From positions 459,622 through 523,621 of the forward strand of contig NZ_FYBQ01000001.1 in the NCBI RefSeq assembly GCF_900186125.1: a DNA stretch of 64,000 bases, read 5' to 3'. Positions within the stretch are counted from its first letter, which is position 1. Each line of letters opens with the position of its first letter. Shown piece by piece: positions 1 through 9,460 of the stretch. Source of the DNA: Listeria goaensis (GTDB lineage: Bacteria; Bacillota; Bacilli; Lactobacillales; Listeriaceae). The position numbers and the translations under genes were made by a program. The notes beneath the pieces are model-generated. The model made no database searches. It saw nothing but the letters and a program-made list of their open reading frames with translations, and was not told the origin of the DNA.

Positions 1-634
1 CACTTTCCTGCCCATTTTGAAGCCCTGCAACAATCCGTTGCCAATTCGCTAGCTCGTGTTGCCATTTTGCGACAAAAACATCATTTTTTTCCGTTAAGAG
101 AAATGGACCAAGCAGACGCTCCTTATCCGTATAGCGCGCTGCCCTTTCTGTTTTCTCTAAAACAAGAATTTCATACGTTTTATTATCTTCGCGTAAAATC
201 GCTTCCGAAATAAGCTTAAAGTAATTGTTTTCCGCCCACTCGCGAATTTGCCAAGCGCCAATGTTAGGCTGCAAAATGAGTCGCCTAACGGAGGTCAATT
301 TTTGTGGTTCCGCTTCTAAAATCGTCCGAATTAATGTGCCACCCATGCCAGCAATGACGACCGTATCAATGGCATCCGCCGACGTTATGACTGCCAAGCC
401 ATCACCAAAACGCACGTCAATTTTTCCTGACAGTTCCGCTTTTATGACTTGTTCTTGCGCCGATTCAAACGGGCCTTTGGCGACTTCACCTGCCACTGCA
501 AAGCTTGCTATTTCATTTAAAATCGCGTAACAAGGCAAATAAGCGTGGTCGCTACCGATATCAGCAATTCGGCTGCCTTTAGGTATGTAATTTGCCACAC
601 AAGTGAGGCGGTTTGATAGTTTTTGCTCGTTCAT
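1..634 (-). CDS. trmK: tRNA (adenine22-N1)-methyltransferase TrmK, C-terminus cut by window edge
   Basis: SAM-dependent methyltransferase expected to make m1A22 in tRNA. My translation from the ATG at 634 gives a Rossmann SAM-binding motif (ADIGSDHA, residues 24-31), then an AGMGG motif and an LQPN motif, the pattern of COG2384/TrmK. About 211 codons are visible against a usual length near 230, so only the C-terminal tail is missing. The start is supported by a GGGAG ribosome site 8 nt upstream. It lies directly downstream of rpoD, and its ribosome site immediately follows the T-run of a terminator-like hairpin. Confidence 0.88.
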   Translation of the reverse strand, partial: MNEQKLSNRLTCVANYIPKGSRIADIGSDHAYLPCYAILNEIASFAVAGEVAKGPFESAQEQVIKAELSGKIDVRFGDGLAVITSADAIDTVVIAGMGGTLIRTILEAEPQKLTSVRRLILQPNIGAWQIREWAENNYFKLISEAILREDNKTYEILVLEKTERAARYTDKERLLGPFLLTEKNDVFVAKWQHELANWQRIVAGLQNGQES

Positions 635-649
635 TATGACACTCCCTAT

Positions 650-694
650 AAAAAGGAGGCCGGAACTAGGCATAAAAAAGCCCAGTCCAAACCT
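650..694 (-). terminator. Imperfect intrinsic terminator after rpoD
   Basis: On the minus strand an imperfect stem (arms 680-694 and 657-671, about 12 pairs with mismatches) is followed by CCTTTTT. It sits between the rpoD stop and the trmK ribosome site and probably reduces read-through into trmK. The imperfect stem keeps confidence moderate. Confidence 0.55.
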
Positions 695-701
695 CTTATT
701 T

Positions 702-1817
702 TTATTCCAAAAAGTCTTTCAACTGTTTGCTTCTACTTGGATGACGAAGCTTCCGAAGTGCTTTCGCTTCGATTTGACGAATGCGCTCACGCGTTACGCC
801 AAATACGCGGCCCACTTCTTCTAGCGTGCGCGTGCGACCGTCATCTAGGCCAAAGCGCAAGCGAAGTACGTTTTCCTCACGGTCCGTAAGCGTATCAAGT
901 ACATCTTCTAGTTGTTCTTTTAAAAGCTCATATGCCGCATGATCAGACGGTGATGTCGCTTCTTGATCTTCAATAAAATCACCTAAGTGAGAATCGTCCT
1001 CTTCACCAATTGGCGTTTCAAGTGATACTGGCTCTTGCGCGATTTTAAGGATTTCACGAACTTTTTCAGTCGGCAAATCCATTTCTTCTCCGATTTCTTC
1101 TGGTGACGGATCGCGTCCTAAATCTTGAAGTAAGGAACGTTGCACACGAATTAATTTATTGATGGTTTCAACCATATGCACCGGAATCCGGATTGTACGT
1201 GCTTGGTCAGCGATAGCACGGGTGATAGCTTGTCTAATCCACCACGTAGCATACGTACTAAACTTAAATCCTTTGTTGAAATCAAATTTTTCAACAGCTT
1301 TCATTAAGCCCATGTTTCCTTCTTGAATCAAATCGAGGAAAAGCATACCGCGACCAACGTAACGTTTCGCAATACTTACAACCAGTCGTAAGTTCGCCTC
1401 AGCTAAGCGACCTTTCGCTTCAATATCGCCTGCTTCGATGCGCTTTGCGAGCGCGATTTCTTCATCCGCTGACAAAAGGTCAACTCGACCGATTTCTTTT
1501 AAATACATACGGACAGGGTCATTAATTTTAACACCAGGAGGAACGCTCATATCTGTGAGGTCAAATTCTTCAGTTTCTTCTTTTACAAGCTCAGTTTCAT
1601 CTGGATCTGCATCGTCATCATCATCTACGACTTCAATCCCCGCTTCCCCGAGCTGTTCCAAGTATTCGTCCATTTGCTCTGAATCTAGTGTAAAGGGAGC
1701 TAATCTAGCAGCTACTCGACTATAGGTTAAAATCCCTGTCTTTTTACCTTCTTCAACTAGGCCTTCTTTCGCTTGTTCAATCGTTTCTTGTTTTAATTCT
1801 TGTGCTTTTTCACTCAT
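702..1817 (-). CDS. rpoD: Primary sigma factor SigA (RpoD)
   Basis: Housekeeping sigma-70 factor that directs core RNA polymerase to -10/-35 promoters. The 371 residues show an acidic stretch (65-74), region 1.2 (about 97-130), region 2 with the DNA-melting segment rich in Y, F and W (140-205), region 3 (210-285), and a region 4 helix-turn-helix with [10 protein letters not shown] (about 341-350). The short N-terminal region and 370-aa length are typical of Firmicute SigA. A GGAGGAGGAAA ribosome site precedes the ATG. It is the last gene of the UPF0178-dnaG-rpoD unit, 70 nt after dnaG. The many 17-bp-spaced promoters in this window match its specificity. Confidence 0.97.
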   Translation of the reverse strand: MSEKAQELKQETIEQAKEGLVEEGKKTGILTYSRVAARLAPFTLDSEQMDEYLEQLGEAGIEVVDDDDDADPDETELVKEETEEFDLTDMSVPPGVKINDPVRMYLKEIGRVDLLSADEEIALAKRIEAGDIEAKGRLAEANLRLVVSIAKRYVGRGMLFLDLIQEGNMGLMKAVEKFDFNKGFKFSTYATWWIRQAITRAIADQARTIRIPVHMVETINKLIRVQRSLLQDLGRDPSPEEIGEEMDLPTEKVREILKIAQEPVSLETPIGEEDDSHLGDFIEDQEATSPSDHAAYELLKEQLEDVLDTLTDREENVLRLRFGLDDGRTRTLEEVGRVFGVTRERIRQIEAKALRKLRHPSRSKQLKDFLE

Positions 1818-1887
1818 ACTGCCTGTTTCCTCCTCCCAAAATACCGCGTTACGACCAACTATTAGTCATTACCATCATTTCGCGGTT

Positions 1888-3777
1888 TTAAAACGTTTCA
1901 TCACTTGCAGAATCATAATCCTTGTTGGCAAGACTTTTTCGAAGCAAAATCACTTCGCTAGATGCCTTTATGGCGCCTTCATGGTCTTGCATGCGTATTT
2001 TCTCAGATACTTCCTGTTCTTTTTGTTTAATCTTTATTTCAAGACGATATCTTTTCATGCTTAAAATATAGTCTGAATAAGCTTCTATTGTTTGTTCTTC
2101 GGGCGACTCCAACATTTCGAGACTGGACACAACGTTTTTTAAGCGCATATCCGTCACGTAATCCATAAACCTTGAGGCACTTGCTTCATTTCCGTCTAAA
2201 TAGTAGGCAATCAAATGCGTATACAGCGCCTGAAAATCATCATTATAAAAAACAAGTCCTTCTAGAAGCTGATGGATTTGGCTAAAGGCATCTTGGTTTT
2301 CAATCATTGCCTTAAGCAAATGTTGTTCCGCCACATAATGCGCCTCACGTTTTTGCTGTTCTCTTGGTCCCACATGAACAAAACTCATATCATCATCAGG
2401 CGGCGGGGCCAAATTGGCAAAATCATCAAACTGCGTTTCGCGTGGTTTCTTTCGAGCCAATTCCTGCATCGCACGTTGAAGTTGCTCTTTTAAAGTTGGG
2501 ATTGTAATGTCAAATTCATCGGAAAGCTGCTTTAAATAAAATTCGCGTTCGACAGCTTGGTCAATTTTGCCGATTTCAAGAAGTGCTTCATCGATGTACG
2601 CTAGGCGTTCCGTATCATTGGCCATGTTACGATTGCGGCTCAAGTAATACAATTTAAACGCCGTCCAGGTTTGCCGCTCATGCAAATAAAGCGTGTTAAA
2701 TTTTTCTGCTCCGTACGTTCGAATGTATTCATCTGGGTCTTTTCCGCTCGGCAGACTAAGGACGAAAATTTCCATTCTGCCTTGTGCAAGCAGATTCCCC
2801 GCCTTAAAAGCCGCCTCAATTCCCGCGCGGTCTCCGTCATAACAAATAACAGCACGATTCGCCACGCGTTTAATCAGCCCAATATGCTCTTCCGTCAAAC
2901 TGGTCCCCATCGAAGCCACACCGTTTAAAAGCCCCGCTTCACTCACCGAAATCACGTCCATAAACCCTTCCAAAAGGATTACTTCCTCGTGTTTTCGAAT
3001 CGCCTGGCGACCTTCTGAAAAATGATACAAGAGCTTTCTTTTGTTAAAAATGGGCGTTTCCGGGCTATTTAAATATTTTGGACCGTCTTCCTGATTATAT
3101 AACCTGCCAGAAAAGCCAACTAGCTGCCCTCTGTCATCCGTAATCGGAAACATAATTCGATTGCGAAAGCGGTCCACAATTTTGCCGTCATCGCGCTCAG
3201 AAAGCAGACCAGCCGCTACCGCCAAATGCAAATCCATCTCGCGCTTTTCAAAAAAAGACGTCAGCGTCGCATGTTGATTCGGCGCAAAACCAATTTGAAA
3301 AGTCTGAATGAGTTCCTCGCTCATGCCGCGTTCCTTCAAATAATTTAAAGCCTCTAAACCTTCTTCGGTTTCCAAAAGCAAATAATGATAAAGCTTAGCC
3401 GCAAGCTGATGCATATCTATCATTTTATGTGTTTCGCTTGTTTCCTTAGGTGCCGACAAAGTTTCATAGCTTGTAAGTTTGGGGAAATCCACATCAATAT
3501 GGCCTAGTTCCGCCACTTTATGAACGGCTTCCGTGAAAGTTAAGTGATCATGTTCCATTAAAAAGGAAAATACATTGCCGCCTTTTCCGCAACCAAAGCA
3601 GTGAAAAATTTGCTTTTCAGGTGAAACGGAAAAAGATGGCGTTTTTTCCCCGTGAAAAGGACATAAGCCAATATAATTTCGTCCTTGTTTTTTAAGCTGT
3701 ACGTAGTTACCAATAATATCGACAATATCCGTCTGATTCCGAATGCGGTCAATCGTTTCTTCAGGAATCCTTTTCAT
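1888..3777 (-). CDS. dnaG: DNA primase DnaG
   Basis: Makes RNA primers for the replisome. The N-terminal CHC2 zinc ribbon is complete (C39, H42, C60, C63), followed by the catalytic core with a Toprim domain (EGFMDV motif near residue 270) and a C-terminal helicase-interacting region. At 629 aa it has the normal length. Its start overlaps the end of the upstream UPF0178 gene by 17 nt, indicating co-transcription and probably translational coupling. Together with rpoD it forms the conserved primase-sigma operon of Firmicutes. Confidence 0.96.
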   Translation of the reverse strand: MKRIPEETIDRIRNQTDIVDIIGNYVQLKKQGRNYIGLCPFHGEKTPSFSVSPEKQIFHCFGCGKGGNVFSFLMEHDHLTFTEAVHKVAELGHIDVDFPKLTSYETLSAPKETSETHKMIDMHQLAAKLYHYLLLETEEGLEALNYLKERGMSEELIQTFQIGFAPNQHATLTSFFEKREMDLHLAVAAGLLSERDDGKIVDRFRNRIMFPITDDRGQLVGFSGRLYNQEDGPKYLNSPETPIFNKRKLLYHFSEGRQAIRKHEEVILLEGFMDVISVSEAGLLNGVASMGTSLTEEHIGLIKRVANRAVICYDGDRAGIEAAFKAGNLLAQGRMEIFVLSLPSGKDPDEYIRTYGAEKFNTLYLHERQTWTAFKLYYLSRNRNMANDTERLAYIDEALLEIGKIDQAVEREFYLKQLSDEFDITIPTLKEQLQRAMQELARKKPRETQFDDFANLAPPPDDDMSFVHVGPREQQKREAHYVAEQHLLKAMIENQDAFSQIHQLLEGLVFYNDDFQALYTHLIAYYLDGNEASASRFMDYVTDMRLKNVVSSLEMLESPEEQTIEAYSDYILSMKRYRLEIKIKQKEQEVSEKIRMQDHEGAIKASSEVILLRKSLANKDYDSASDETF

Positions 3778-4231
3778 TTTTTATCGTCAACTCCACTTTA
3801 TTTTCTAAAAAATCACGAACATTTTGGTAAAAACGAATATGATCTTGGTCCGTCATCGCTTTTGGTCCTTTGCTATACTTCCCAAGTTTGCGCTCTTTGC
3901 GTCTGTCGTTACGCTGTTCGAGCATCATCGTCATTCTTTCTTCCAAGTAAATCTCACCTCGGTTTGAAAAAACAATACATTTTGTGAGCAACATGCTTGC
4001 GAGCCCAATATCCTGCGTGACGATAATATCTCCTTTTTGAGCTAAATTGACAATCCGGATATCTGCAGATTCCTTTTCTGTATCTACATAAATCCAAGTT
4101 TCATCGGTTTCTGTGCTTCTATAATGGTTATAAGAAGCGACATAAATAACTTCAAGCTGAAAATCTTTAGCGAGCTGATTAATTTCTGCCTTTACGGGGC
4201 ATGCATCTGCATCCACAATTATTTTTGGCAA
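3761..4231 (-). CDS. UPF0178/YaiI-YqxD family protein, TTG start
   Basis: Member of the DUF188 (YaiI/YqxD) family, a PIN-like fold of unproven function. The N-terminal IVDADACPVK segment with paired Asp residues is the family signature; a later TQDIGLA segment holds another conserved acid. At 156 aa the length is normal; the C-terminus is basic. The first codon is TTG, chosen because a GGAGGGA ribosome site ends 7 nt before it and no in-frame ATG fits. It is the first gene before dnaG and rpoD, with a sigma-A promoter upstream. A nuclease role is only suggested by the fold class. Confidence 0.85.
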   Translation of the reverse strand: MPKIIVDADACPVKAEINQLAKDFQLEVIYVASYNHYRSTETDETWIYVDTEKESADIRIVNLAQKGDIIVTQDIGLASMLLTKCIVFSNRGEIYLEERMTMMLEQRNDRRKERKLGKYSKGPKAMTDQDHIRFYQNVRDFLENKVELTIKNEKDS

Positions 4232-4263
4232 ATCATTCCCTCCTTTTCAGCTGATGACAAACG

Positions 4264-4290
4264 AAAAAACGAGCTGATAACCCGTTTTTA
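4264..4290 (-). terminator. Possible leader hairpin/attenuator before the dnaG operon
   Basis: About 30 nt after the predicted transcription start, the minus strand can form a 9-bp stem (AAAAACGGG with its complement, one G-U pair, 7-nt loop) whose 3' arm ends in a run of six T. Shape and T-run resemble an intrinsic terminator placed before the first ribosome site. No regulatory partner is visible. Confidence 0.4.
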
Positions 4291-4321
4291 TGCATAACAA
4301 TTTTACATGTAGCAAAATTGC

Positions 4322-4350
4322 ATTATACGCGATTAAAATCTTATTTTCAA
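4322..4350 (-). promoter_or_regulatory. Sigma-A promoter of the UPF0178-dnaG-rpoD operon
   Basis: On the minus strand TTGAAA (4345-4350) is separated by exactly 17 nt from TATAAT (4322-4327), pointing to the gene starting at 4231. The -10 lies inside one arm of a perfect 13-bp inverted repeat (4322-4334 and 4358-4370), which could be an operator. Confidence 0.75.
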
Positions 4351-4403
4351 GCTTAAAAATCGCGTATAATATATATATTCGACATAAAAGTTAAAATTCC
4401 TTC

Positions 4404-5228
4404 TTATAAATCAAATTTTTCTTCATCAAGTTGACCAATGTGACTTAAAATTTCATTTGCAGTCTCCTCAACGGCTTTATTTGTCACATCGAGTACGAAA
4501 CAACCCAATTTATCCGTCAACTTTTTGAAAAATTTGAGCTCCTCGTCAATCCGGTCGCCACTGGAATACATTCCTTTTCCGCTTAACCCCATGGAAATTA
4601 ATCGTTCAGAACGAATTTGATTTAATTTTTTCTTGTTAATTTTAAGCCCGATAATTTTTTTCGGGTCAATTTCAAACAGTTCTTCTGGAATGCTTGCTTC
4701 TGGCACAATTGGAATATTGGTAATTTTTAACCCTTTTAAAGCTAAATATTGGGATAAAGGCGTTTTAGATGTTCGCGAAATCCCGATTAGAACGTAATCC
4801 GCCTGCAAGATGCCTCGCGGGTTTCTCCCGTCATCATTTTCTACCGCAAATTCAATCGCAGCTACTTTGTTGAAATAAGCTTCATCTAACGAGCGGACGC
4901 GACCTGGCTCAGATAGCGGCTTAATTTTATACGTTTTTTCAAGTTGTGCTAGAAGTGGACCGAAAATATCAATAATCGGTACCCCGTAAGCTTCTGCGGT
5001 TTCATTTAACCGAGTGCGTACTTCTTCTAAAACGACTGTATGCACAATGATGCCATTGTTAACAGCTACTAAATCAATAATTTCTTCAATCATTTCAATC
5101 GAGTCAACATGATGAAAGCGGTGAATGAATTTTGGGGTTTGTCCAAACTGAGCAAGAGCAGCTCGTGTTACAAGTTCAGCAGTTTCACCAGTTGAATCGG
5201 AAACGACATAAACGGCTGGTTGGGTCAT
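4404..5228 (-). CDS. Pyruvate,phosphate dikinase regulatory protein (bifunctional kinase/pyrophosphorylase, YqfL family)
   Basis: DUF299/PPSR family enzyme that phosphorylates and dephosphorylates PPDK-type proteins. The sequence has the N-terminal VSDSTGET motif (9-16) and the P-loop-like GISRTSKTP segment (149-157). The 274-aa length is normal. An AAAGGAGAC ribosome site lies directly behind a strong terminator hairpin downstream of glyS, so expression needs read-through or a promoter inside glyS. In Bacillus this gene has a ccpN neighbour; none is present here. Whether the target is PPDK or PEP synthase cannot be told from this window. Confidence 0.9.
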   Translation of the reverse strand: MTQPAVYVVSDSTGETAELVTRAALAQFGQTPKFIHRFHHVDSIEMIEEIIDLVAVNNGIIVHTVVLEEVRTRLNETAEAYGVPIIDIFGPLLAQLEKTYKIKPLSEPGRVRSLDEAYFNKVAAIEFAVENDDGRNPRGILQADYVLIGISRTSKTPLSQYLALKGLKITNIPIVPEASIPEELFEIDPKKIIGLKINKKKLNQIRSERLISMGLSGKGMYSSGDRIDEELKFFKKLTDKLGCFVLDVTNKAVEETANEILSHIGQLDEEKFDL

Positions 5229-5244
5229 TAAACTCGTCTCCTTT

Positions 5245-5284
5245 AAAAAGCAGGAACTCCCATTTCTAGAAAAATTCCTGCTTC
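5245..5284 (-). terminator. Intrinsic terminator downstream of glyS
   Basis: On the minus strand an 8-bp stem (AGCAGGAA/TTCCTGCT) is followed by TTTTT. The T-run touches the ribosome site of the next gene, so glyQS transcripts are likely only partly terminated. Confidence 0.75.
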
Positions 5285-5295
5285 ATTTTATATAT

Positions 5296-7362
5296 TTATT
5301 TTACCTGAATTTCATCCATTTGTGCAAATTCGCGGATAAAGGTTGAAAGCTCAACAAGGAGCGCTAGACGATTTGCTTTTAAGGCCTCATTTTCACTCAT
5401 GACTAACGTATTCTCAAAATAAGCATCGATAATCGGGCGAATTTTAGCAAAGCGTTTCAGTCGCTCAACGATGGTCATGTTTGGATAATCATGTTTTAAC
5501 TCTTGCACGCTCTCAAAGAGTTCTTTTTCATACTCGTTTTCAAACAAGTTTGGATTAACGGGTTCATGGTCATCATATTTTTTCGCAATATTTGTCACAC
5601 GTGTTAAAGCCTCAACAGTAGGTCGGAACCAGTCATCTTGCGCCGATTCATTTAATACTTTTGCGCTGTTGATTACTTCTGGGATGCGATTTGGCTCACC
5701 GCCGACAACCGCTTCAATAATATCTTGACGCACATCATGACCGCGTAAAATGGCACGTAGGCGGTTTTTCATGAAGTTTTGCGCCACTTGATAAACTTCT
5801 TCGCCCGGTAAATCTGAGAAGCCTTCTTTGCGCTCAATGCCTACAATTTCAGCAAGTACTTCTGCAAATGGCAAATTCCACTCGTTCGCTTGAATAATTC
5901 GCATGACACCAAACGCGCTACGGCGAAGACTAAATGGATCAGCTGAACCAGTTGGAATAATATTAATACAGAAGAAGCTAACGAGCGTTTCTAATTTATC
6001 GGCCACAGCAATTAGTCCACCTAAATCTGATTGTGGCAGTTCTCCTTCAGACGAAATTGGCATGTAGTGTTCACGAATTGCTGTAGCCACAGCATCATTT
6101 TCGCCTTGAAGCTTGGCGTATTTTTCTCCCATAATGCCTTGTAATTCAGGGAACTCACCGACAATATTCGTGACTAAATCAAATTTGTAAATATCCGTCA
6201 CGCGGTAAATATCTTTTTTCTCTTCTTCCGCCCAGTCCAAGTAATCAGCAAGCAGTAATGCTACTTTCTGAACACGCTTCATTTTTTCAGTCAATGAGCC
6301 TAGACGTTCATGAAAGACGATATTTTTGAGCTTATGAACAGCCTCGTCAATCGTCATTTTTAAATCTTCTTGATAGAAGAAATCCGCATCTGACAACCGA
6401 GCGCGCAGTACTTTTTCGTTTCCTTTTTGCACGGTTTCCAAGTTTTCATGGTTTCCGTTACGAACCGTCACAAAATGCGGCAACAAGCTGTTATCCTCGC
6501 TAAATACTGGGAAATAACGTTGATGCTCTTTCATTGTTGTAATTAAAACTTCTTCTGGCAGCGCCAAATATTCATTTTCAAAATTACCAAATAAAACGGT
6601 CGGATATTCGACAAGATTGTTGACTTCTTCTAGTAAATCCGCATCGGCCGGAATTTTCCAGTTCTGAATAGTTTCGATTTCCGCAATTTGTTCGCGAATC
6701 GCATCTTTCCTTGCTTCCGCATCAACTACAACAAATTGTTCAAGGAGTACTTTTTCATAATCAGATGGCGTTTTCACAACCGCAGACTTGCCGAGGAAGC
6801 GATGCCCCCGCGTTTCATTTCCCGTTTTCACACCTGCCACTTCAAACGGGATAATTTCGGTATCGAATAACGCGATAAGCCATTTAATCGGCCGAATGTA
6901 GCGCAAATCGCAGTCTGCCCAGTGCATGCTAACCGGGAAAGTCATGTCTGTTACGATTTTTTGGAATTCAGAGAGTAAATCAAGCGTTTTAAGGCCTTTT
7001 ACTTCTTTTTTGATATAGATATACTCGACGCCTTTTATTTCCCGAAAAATAAAGTCATCTGGCGTAACGCCTTGACTTCTAGCGAATCCTTGTGCGGCTT
7101 TGGACCAGTCACCGTTTTCATCGAAAGCGATTTTTTTAGCTGGTCCTTTTGCTTCTTCGATTTGGTCTTCTTGCTTCGTGGCAACGTTTTTCGCCAAAAT
7201 TGTGAGGCGTCTTGGCGAAGAATACGTTTGAATCGCTTCAACAGCAATTTTTTTCTCTTTAAACCAGTCTGCAGCGCGTTCTTTTAGCTGCTCTACAGAA
7301 GCCGTAATATATTTAGCGGGCATTTCTTCAAGCCCGATTTCAAGTAAAAAGTCTTTATTCAT
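5296..7362 (-). CDS. glyS: Glycyl-tRNA synthetase beta subunit
   Basis: Beta subunit of the heterotetrameric bacterial GlyRS, which binds tRNA(Gly). The 688-residue length, the N-terminal [15 protein letters not shown] motif and the C-terminal anticodon-binding helical region are those of GlyS. It overlaps glyQ by 8 nt, so the two subunits are translationally coupled. Both are under the T-box upstream of glyQ. Confidence 0.97.
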   Translation of the reverse strand: MNKDFLLEIGLEEMPAKYITASVEQLKERAADWFKEKKIAVEAIQTYSSPRRLTILAKNVATKQEDQIEEAKGPAKKIAFDENGDWSKAAQGFARSQGVTPDDFIFREIKGVEYIYIKKEVKGLKTLDLLSEFQKIVTDMTFPVSMHWADCDLRYIRPIKWLIALFDTEIIPFEVAGVKTGNETRGHRFLGKSAVVKTPSDYEKVLLEQFVVVDAEARKDAIREQIAEIETIQNWKIPADADLLEEVNNLVEYPTVLFGNFENEYLALPEEVLITTMKEHQRYFPVFSEDNSLLPHFVTVRNGNHENLETVQKGNEKVLRARLSDADFFYQEDLKMTIDEAVHKLKNIVFHERLGSLTEKMKRVQKVALLLADYLDWAEEEKKDIYRVTDIYKFDLVTNIVGEFPELQGIMGEKYAKLQGENDAVATAIREHYMPISSEGELPQSDLGGLIAVADKLETLVSFFCINIIPTGSADPFSLRRSAFGVMRIIQANEWNLPFAEVLAEIVGIERKEGFSDLPGEEVYQVAQNFMKNRLRAILRGHDVRQDIIEAVVGGEPNRIPEVINSAKVLNESAQDDWFRPTVEALTRVTNIAKKYDDHEPVNPNLFENEYEKELFESVQELKHDYPNMTIVERLKRFAKIRPIIDAYFENTLVMSENEALKANRLALLVELSTFIREFAQMDEIQVK

Positions 7363-8239
7363 GGTTTTGTTCCTCCTTTATTAAAGGGAAGCCAAGTTTT
7401 TCGCGTTCCTCGTAAAAGGTGCGTGCAATTCGTCTTGCGAGATTTCGAATTCGGCCAATGTACTGCGCGCGCTCTGTTACAGATACGACACCTCTTGCAT
7501 CGAGCAAGTTAAAGGTGTGCGAGCATTTTAGCACGTAGTCATATGCCGGGAAAACGAGCCCTTCGCCCATTTGGTTGCCTGCTTCGCGTTCATATGTGTC
7601 AAACAGCGATAATAGCATTTCAGTATTGGACGTTTCAAACGCATATTTGGAATTTTCATATTCAGCTTGATAGAAAATATCGCGATAGGTGATGCCTTCT
7701 GTCCATTCCAAATCAAAAACATTTTCCTCATCTTGAATGTAGCTTGCTAAACGCTCCAAGCCGTACGTAATTTCCGATGTGACCGGCGAACATTCCAACC
7801 CACCTACTTGTTGAAAATAAGTGAATTGAGTGATTTCCATCCCGTCAAGCCATACTTCCCAGCCTAGACCAGCACAGCCTAGTGAAGGATTCTCCCAATT
7901 GTCCTCAACGAAGCGAATATCATGTTCTAACGGATTAATGCCTAGCTTTTCAAGCGAGCCAAGATAAAGCTCTTGAATATTGTCTGGTGACGGCTTCATC
8001 ACAACTTGGAACTGGTGGTGTTGGAACAAGCGGTTAGGATTTTCTCCGTAACGACCGTCAGCTGGACGGCGCGATGGTTCCACGTAACCCGCTTTCCAAG
8101 GTTCTGGTCCGATTGCTTTTAAGAACGTATACGGACTCATCGTTCCGGCTCCTTTTTCAACATCATAGGATTGTAGCATGATACAACCTTGTTCTGACCA
8201 ATAATCTTGCAATGTGCGAATCATTTTTTGTAAATTCAT
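7355..8239 (-). CDS. glyQ: Glycyl-tRNA synthetase alpha subunit
   Basis: Class II catalytic subunit for glycine activation and tRNA(Gly) charging. The start is set at the ATG at 8239 because GGAGG lies 8 nt upstream; an upstream in-frame TTG would overlap that ribosome site. This gives 294 residues, the normal GlyQ size, with conserved YVEPSRRP and GYGLER-type class II segments (here [10 protein letters not shown]). It forms an overlapping pair with glyS. Expression is governed by the preceding T-box riboswitch. Confidence 0.97.
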   Translation of the reverse strand: MNLQKMIRTLQDYWSEQGCIMLQSYDVEKGAGTMSPYTFLKAIGPEPWKAGYVEPSRRPADGRYGENPNRLFQHHQFQVVMKPSPDNIQELYLGSLEKLGINPLEHDIRFVEDNWENPSLGCAGLGWEVWLDGMEITQFTYFQQVGGLECSPVTSEITYGLERLASYIQDEENVFDLEWTEGITYRDIFYQAEYENSKYAFETSNTEMLLSLFDTYEREAGNQMGEGLVFPAYDYVLKCSHTFNLLDARGVVSVTERAQYIGRIRNLARRIARTFYEEREKLGFPLIKEEQNHE

Positions 8240-8261
8240 TTTTAGCACCTCCAAAGTTTTA

Positions 8262-8490
8262 CGGCCATATAAAAACTCTCGTCTCTATATGCCATGACAA
8301 CATATAGGGACGAGAGTTATCTCGCGGTTCCACCCTACTTGGAATTGTTAAATTCCCACCTTGATTTCGTCTGTACTCCGAAACGCCTTTTCAAAACAAG
8401 ATTTCACTTGGCTCTCACCTACCCAAGTTCGCTAAATAAAGAGCTTGTTTCTACTTTTTTTCATCAACGTACCTATTTAAATCTTATTTA
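8262..8490 (-). promoter_or_regulatory. Glycyl T-box riboswitch upstream of glyQ
   Basis: The minus strand contains the hallmark T-box AGGGTGGAACCGCG (8323-8336), followed by a terminator stem of about 16 bp (8270-8316) ending in TTTTT and then the glyQ ribosome site. About 150 nt of upstream leader fits a short Stem I. Uncharged tRNA(Gly) would stabilise the antiterminator and allow glyQS transcription. I did not assign the specifier codon with confidence; glycine is inferred from the downstream gene. Confidence 0.93.
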
Positions 8491-8491
8491 C

Positions 8492-8520
8492 AAGATACTT
8501 CATTTTTCTAGCTTTGTCAA
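8492..8520 (-). promoter_or_regulatory. Sigma-A promoter of the glyQ T-box transcript
   Basis: TTGACA (8515-8520), 17-nt spacer, TATCTT (8492-8497) on the minus strand. The -35 box overlaps the recO stop codon. Confidence 0.7.
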
Positions 8521-9284
8521 TCGCTATCTTCCTTCTTTAACATGTGATCCCACTTCGACATATCACGCAAAAAACGCTTGCTTTTCAAAAATAGCCCCGT
8601 TTTTTCCTCGTAATACGTATCAATAGTTTTTTCAAGCAAGGCCTTCGTTTCTGGCTTCACATTAATTTCGCCAAGGCGATCAAGCTTGAAAATATAAAAT
8701 AGACGCAAAAGTTTCACAACATTTTCAGGTAAATGCAACCGATAATGGTCTTTTTCAAAACAGCGGTGGCAAACTAGACCGTCTGCGTGCGTTGAAAAAT
8801 CGAAATGTCCGGAAGTAGCCCCACAAATCGCACATTTATCCATAACGGGGTAAAGTCCTAAAACATTCAACATTTTCATTTCAAAAATCTGCACTAAAAT
8901 TTGCGCATCATAGCCTTCATCAATGTCGTTTAGAATCTCTGAAACAAGTTCGTATATATAAGCGTTTGGTTTCCGCTCTTCTACTGCTTTATCGAGTAGC
9001 TCACAAACGTAAGCGGCGTACGCGGTTAAAAAAATATCTGTTTGGATATCTGAAAAGTTATGAATCAAATCACCTTGCTGGAGTGTCACGAGCCCTCTAT
9101 TTCCGAAAAAAGTAAAGCTTCCTTGTGTAAACGGTTGTGTCACGGCGGCAAGACGACTTTGTCCTTTTTTAGCCCCACGCGCAACCATTCCGATTTTCCC
9201 GAATTCACGCGTATAAACGACAACGATTTTATCAGACTCCCGGTAATTGCTAGCACGCAAAACAATGCCTTCACATTTTTCCAA
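8517..9284 (-). CDS. recO: DNA repair protein RecO, TTG start
   Basis: Mediator that loads RecA in gap repair with RecF/RecR. N-terminal OB fold (about residues 1-80), helical domain, and a C-terminal zinc site with C151, C154, C172 and C175. The TTG at 9284 is chosen because GGGAGG lies 9 nt upstream and the protein then begins LEKCEGIVLR, the usual RecO N-terminus; an earlier GTG sits on top of the ribosome site. Length is 255 aa. It is usually adjacent to era, but a 2-kb cargo segment intervenes here. Confidence 0.93.
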   Translation of the reverse strand: MEKCEGIVLRASNYRESDKIVVVYTREFGKIGMVARGAKKGQSRLAAVTQPFTQGSFTFFGNRGLVTLQQGDLIHNFSDIQTDIFLTAYAAYVCELLDKAVEERKPNAYIYELVSEILNDIDEGYDAQILVQIFEMKMLNVLGLYPVMDKCAICGATSGHFDFSTHADGLVCHRCFEKDHYRLHLPENVVKLLRLFYIFKLDRLGEINVKPETKALLEKTIDTYYEEKTGLFLKSKRFLRDMSKWDHMLKKEDSD

Positions 9285-9361
9285 AAAGAACACCTCCCCA
9301 AGCTTTTATTATACACGGAAAAGGCATATTCTAAAAGCTCCTTATTATCTTTAATCCATAT

Positions 9362-9399
9362 AAAAAACATACCATCGATTAAGGGAATGGTATGTTTTT
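9362..9399 (-). terminator. Terminator after the SUKH-family gene
   Basis: Perfect 12-bp stem (AAAACATACCAT and complement) with T-runs on both strands. It sits between the SUKH gene and recO and can work in both directions. Confidence 0.75.
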
Positions 9400-9460
9400 A
9401 TAGACGACACATTTAGCGACAATAACCAAAAATATTTTTTGCCTAGTAAAGAGGCACTAG

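Noticed and set aside
1438..1725. Ser/Thr-rich 95-codon frame on the plus strand
   Set aside because: Antisense shadow of rpoD; composition follows the complement of an acidic coding region and it lacks a ribosome site.
4365..4370. Plus-strand TATAAT as a promoter
   Set aside because: No plausible -35 at 17 nt and no plus-strand gene downstream; kept only as part of the inverted repeat.
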